This document shows, piece after piece, positions 12,222 to 14,425 of a stretch of DNA of 14,425 nucleotides; position 1 is the first letter of the stretch, and each line of letters starts with the position of its first letter. Below the pieces are notes generated by a model that saw only the letters and a list, made by a program, of their open reading frames with translations, did no database searches and was not told where the DNA came from. The DNA is from Verrucomicrobia bacterium UBA2970. GTDB taxonomy: Bacteria; Verrucomicrobiota; Verrucomicrobiia; Limisphaerales; AAA164-E04. Where the stretch lies: assembly GCA_002348345.1 (NCBI GenBank), contig DEAY01000477.1, forward strand, positions 1 through 14,425. Direction: 5' to 3'. A program made the translations under genes and the position numbers.

Positions 12222-14425
12222 ATGAATGAACGAGATCCCCAGATCGTGCCTCCCCAGAAGGCAGGAGCCGGCCCCATCGCCAGCATGCTGCTGAGCTCGG
12301 CGCTTCTGCTCTCGTCCGGATCTCTCGAGGCCGACCCGTCAATTGATTTTGAAACGGAGATCGCCCCTCTGCTCATCAAACGCTGCGTGGAATGCCATCA
12401 GGGCGACGATCCCTCTGGCGGCCTCAATCTGACTACTCGCCACGGGCTTCTCGATGGAGGGGATTCAGGTCCGGTCATCGACCCCGCCGATCTATCCGAG
12501 AGTTTTCTTCTGGAACGGATTTCCCTCGGCGAAATGCCTCCCAAGAAGCAGGGACGACCCCAACCCCTCCCCGGCGAGGAAGTCGAAACGATTCGCCGGT
12601 GGATCCTCTCGGAAGCCCCCTGGCCAGAGGATCGACAACTTGATTTTTTCGAACGCACCAATGAGCTTCGGGCCGGACGAGATTGGTGGTCGCTTCAACC
12701 GATCACTCGACCGCCAATCCCAGAGCTACCCCAGGGGCAAGGACCGGTTAACCCAATCGATGCGTTTGTTCGCGCCAAACTCAATGCCCAAGGGGTCCAA
12801 CCCGCTCCAATCGCCGATCGTCGAACGCTGCTCCGGCGCCTCCATTACGATTTGATCGGGCTCCCTCCGACAGAGGCCGAGATCCAGGAGTTCGAACGCG
12901 ATTCTTCGCCCACCGCGTGGGAGGAACGAATCGACCATTTGCTCAGTCGCCCCCAATACGGGGAACGTTGGGCGCGCTACTGGCTCGATTTGGCCCGATA
13001 TGCCGACACCAGCGGTTACGAACGTGATCAAGAAAAACCCTTTGCCTGGAAATATCGAGACTGGTTGGTCAATGCCTTTAATTCCGATATGCCCTACAGT
13101 CGCTTTATCCTGGAACAATTGGCGGGAGACGAACTGCCGGGAGCCACCGAGCGATCAGTGATCGCAACTGGTTTTCTGAGACTGGGCACCTGGAACGACG
13201 AACCCAATGACGCCGCCGACTACCAGTATGATCGGCTGGAGGATCTGGTCCATACCACGTCGTCGGCCTTCATCGGGCTCACGGTCAAGTGCGCCCGCTG
13301 TCATTCCCATAAATTCGACGCCATCACCCAGGAGGACTATTACCGGATGGCCTCTGCGTTTTGGGCGGGCCCCATTCCCCCTGGAAGAAGCAAGGGACAA
13401 CTCGGGGGACCCAGCGATGAGGAGCTGGGTTACTCGGAGATTCTCGGTTGGACGGATGTCGATGCCACCCCCCCGGCTCTCCATCGTTTGAAGAATGGAG
13501 AACGCCACAAACCCATGGAGGAAGTCGTTCCTGCTTCGCTCTCATCGATTCCAGCCCTCGAGCAAGCTTTCGTGCCACCCCACTCCGGCTCGAAAACCAC
13601 CCAGCGACGCCTCCAACTGGCGCAGTGGATCGCCGACCCCCGACATCCGTTGACGGCTCGGGTTCTAGTCAATCGGCTTTGGCAGCATCATTTTGGTGAG
13701 GCCATCGTGCGAACCCCCAACAATTTCGGCTTCCTTGCGGACCCGCCCACCCATCCCCGACTTCTCGATTGGCTGGCCGCTGAATTCCTGGCCAACGGAG
13801 GGCGTATGAAGGCGATGCACCGGCTCATCCTCTCCTCGCTCACCTGGCAACAATCGGTGATTCATCCCGATAGCGCTTCTCTCGAAAAACGCGACTCAAC
13901 GAACCGTTGGTGGTGGCGCGCCCAACGGCAGCGACTCGACGCCGAAACACTTCGCGACTCGCTCCTCATGGCAAGCGGCGAGCTGGATCTGACCTTGGGG
14001 GGGCCGGGCTTCAAACCCACCATTCAACCCGAAGCCCTCGAGGGCCTCTCACGCAAGGCCCAAGCTTGGCAGGCTTCGCCCAAAGCAGACCAACGGCGAA
14101 GAAGTCTCTACACCTATCTCAAGCGCGGCTTGCTACCGCCTCTCATGACCACTTTCGACCTCTCGGACCCAACCCTTTCCTGCGGACAGCGCGATGTCAC
14201 CATCGTCCCCACCCAAGCCCTCGCGTTGCTCAACAATGACTTCGTTCACGCGCGCAGCCAGCATCTGGCGGCAAGGCTGGCAGAGAAGGAGCTTTCCCTT
14301 GACCAGCAAATCCGGGAGGCCTGGTCTCGGATCCTCCAGCGTCAGCCATCCAAGCAAGAGCGGGTTCGTGCCCGTCGGCATCTCGTCGTTCAAACCGCCC
14401 GGTTTGCCGACTTGCCCGCAACGCC
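12222..14425 (+). CDS. Second PSCyt1-DUF1549-DUF1553 secreted cytochrome-like protein, 3' end outside window
   Basis: The frame is open to the right edge; 734 residues are visible. The ATG at 12222 is preceded by an in-frame TGA at 12201, so it is the first possible ATG. A hydrophobic segment (PIASMLLSSALLLSSGSLEA, about 18-37) should direct export. The heme motif CVECH (Cys55, Cys58, His59) with MPP (Met105) marks the planctomycete cytochrome C domain. DUF1549 follows with PIDAFVRAKL, YDLIGLPPTEAEI, RWARYWLDLARYAD, FILEQLAGDELP and CARCHSHKFD (Cys357, Cys360, His361). DUF1553 follows with ARVLVNRLWQHHFGEAIVRT, LILSSLTWQQS, LDAETLRDSLL and TIVPTQALALLNND. The linker between the two domains is much shorter than in the homologue at 5768-8251 and has no coiled coil. 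Little is likely to be missing at the C-terminus. It lies 93 bp after the nitrilase-fusion gene and may share its transcript; a DUF1501 gene would be expected just beyond the window. Confidence 0.92.
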   Translation, partial: MNERDPQIVPPQKAGAGPIASMLLSSALLLSSGSLEADPSIDFETEIAPLLIKRCVECHQGDDPSGGLNLTTRHGLLDGGDSGPVIDPADLSESFLLERISLGEMPPKKQGRPQPLPGEEVETIRRWILSEAPWPEDRQLDFFERTNELRAGRDWWSLQPITRPPIPELPQGQGPVNPIDAFVRAKLNAQGVQPAPIADRRTLLRRLHYDLIGLPPTEAEIQEFERDSSPTAWEERIDHLLSRPQYGERWARYWLDLARYADTSGYERDQEKPFAWKYRDWLVNAFNSDMPYSRFILEQLAGDELPGATERSVIATGFLRLGTWNDEPNDAADYQYDRLEDLVHTTSSAFIGLTVKCARCHSHKFDAITQEDYYRMASAFWAGPIPPGRSKGQLGGPSDEELGYSEILGWTDVDATPPALHRLKNGERHKPMEEVVPASLSSIPALEQAFVPPHSGSKTTQRRLQLAQWIADPRHPLTARVLVNRLWQHHFGEAIVRTPNNFGFLADPPTHPRLLDWLAAEFLANGGRMKAMHRLILSSLTWQQSVIHPDSASLEKRDSTNRWWWRAQRQRLDAETLRDSLLMASGELDLTLGGPGFKPTIQPEALEGLSRKAQAWQASPKADQRRRSLYTYLKRGLLPPLMTTFDLSDPTLSCGQRDVTIVPTQALALLNNDFVHARSQHLAARLAEKELSLDQQIREAWSRILQRQPSKQERVRARRHLVVQTARFADLPAT

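Overview
The window is GC-rich by eye. It looks like the chromosome of a PVC-group bacterium (Planctomycetota or Verrucomicrobiota). The main evidence is two secreted proteins with a cytochrome c-like CxxCH site followed by DUF1549 and DUF1553, one of them paired with a Tat-exported DUF1501 protein. These families are strongly expanded in that superphylum, as are 24-residue leucine-rich repeats with a TxITDxGL core. No transposase, integrase, phage gene or CRISPR array is visible.

Left part (1-2338): the 3' portion of an SLC13/DASS-type permease with a cytoplasmic TrkA-C (RCK_C) domain enters from the left edge on +. It converges, 7 bp apart, with a two-gene minus-strand unit: an aspartyl/asparaginyl beta-hydroxylase-fold protein and, coupled by a GTGA overlap, a ThiS-like sulfur-carrier protein ending in Gly-Gly. 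A tRNA-Gly(GCC) with encoded CCA is transcribed divergently from this pair.

Middle part (2453-8251, minus): a probable three-gene operon. In transcription order it holds a PSCyt1-DUF1549-DUF1553 protein, a DUF1501 Tat substrate that starts on the stop codon of the first gene (TGATG), and, after 172 bp, a secreted family PL10 pectate lyase with an extra C-terminal region. Together they suggest extracytoplasmic breakdown of pectin or another polyuronate. The role of the DUF1501/DUF1553 pair is not established.

Right part (8445-14425, plus): a divergent set of genes begins after a 193-bp intergenic region that contains small repeats and a hairpin. It encodes a small, probably exported leucine-rich-repeat protein, then a 901-residue exported protein, then a second PSCyt1-DUF1549-DUF1553 protein that runs off the right edge. 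The 901-residue protein joins a nitrilase-superfamily domain with an intact Glu-Lys-Cys triad to a large region that resembles a (beta/alpha)8 glycosidase and a GATase-like/beta-galactosidase-trimerisation-like domain. It is the most unusual gene in the window.

Intergenic stretches are all under about 220 bp. Shine-Dalgarno sites are weak for most genes, so several start codons were chosen from signal peptides and overlaps.
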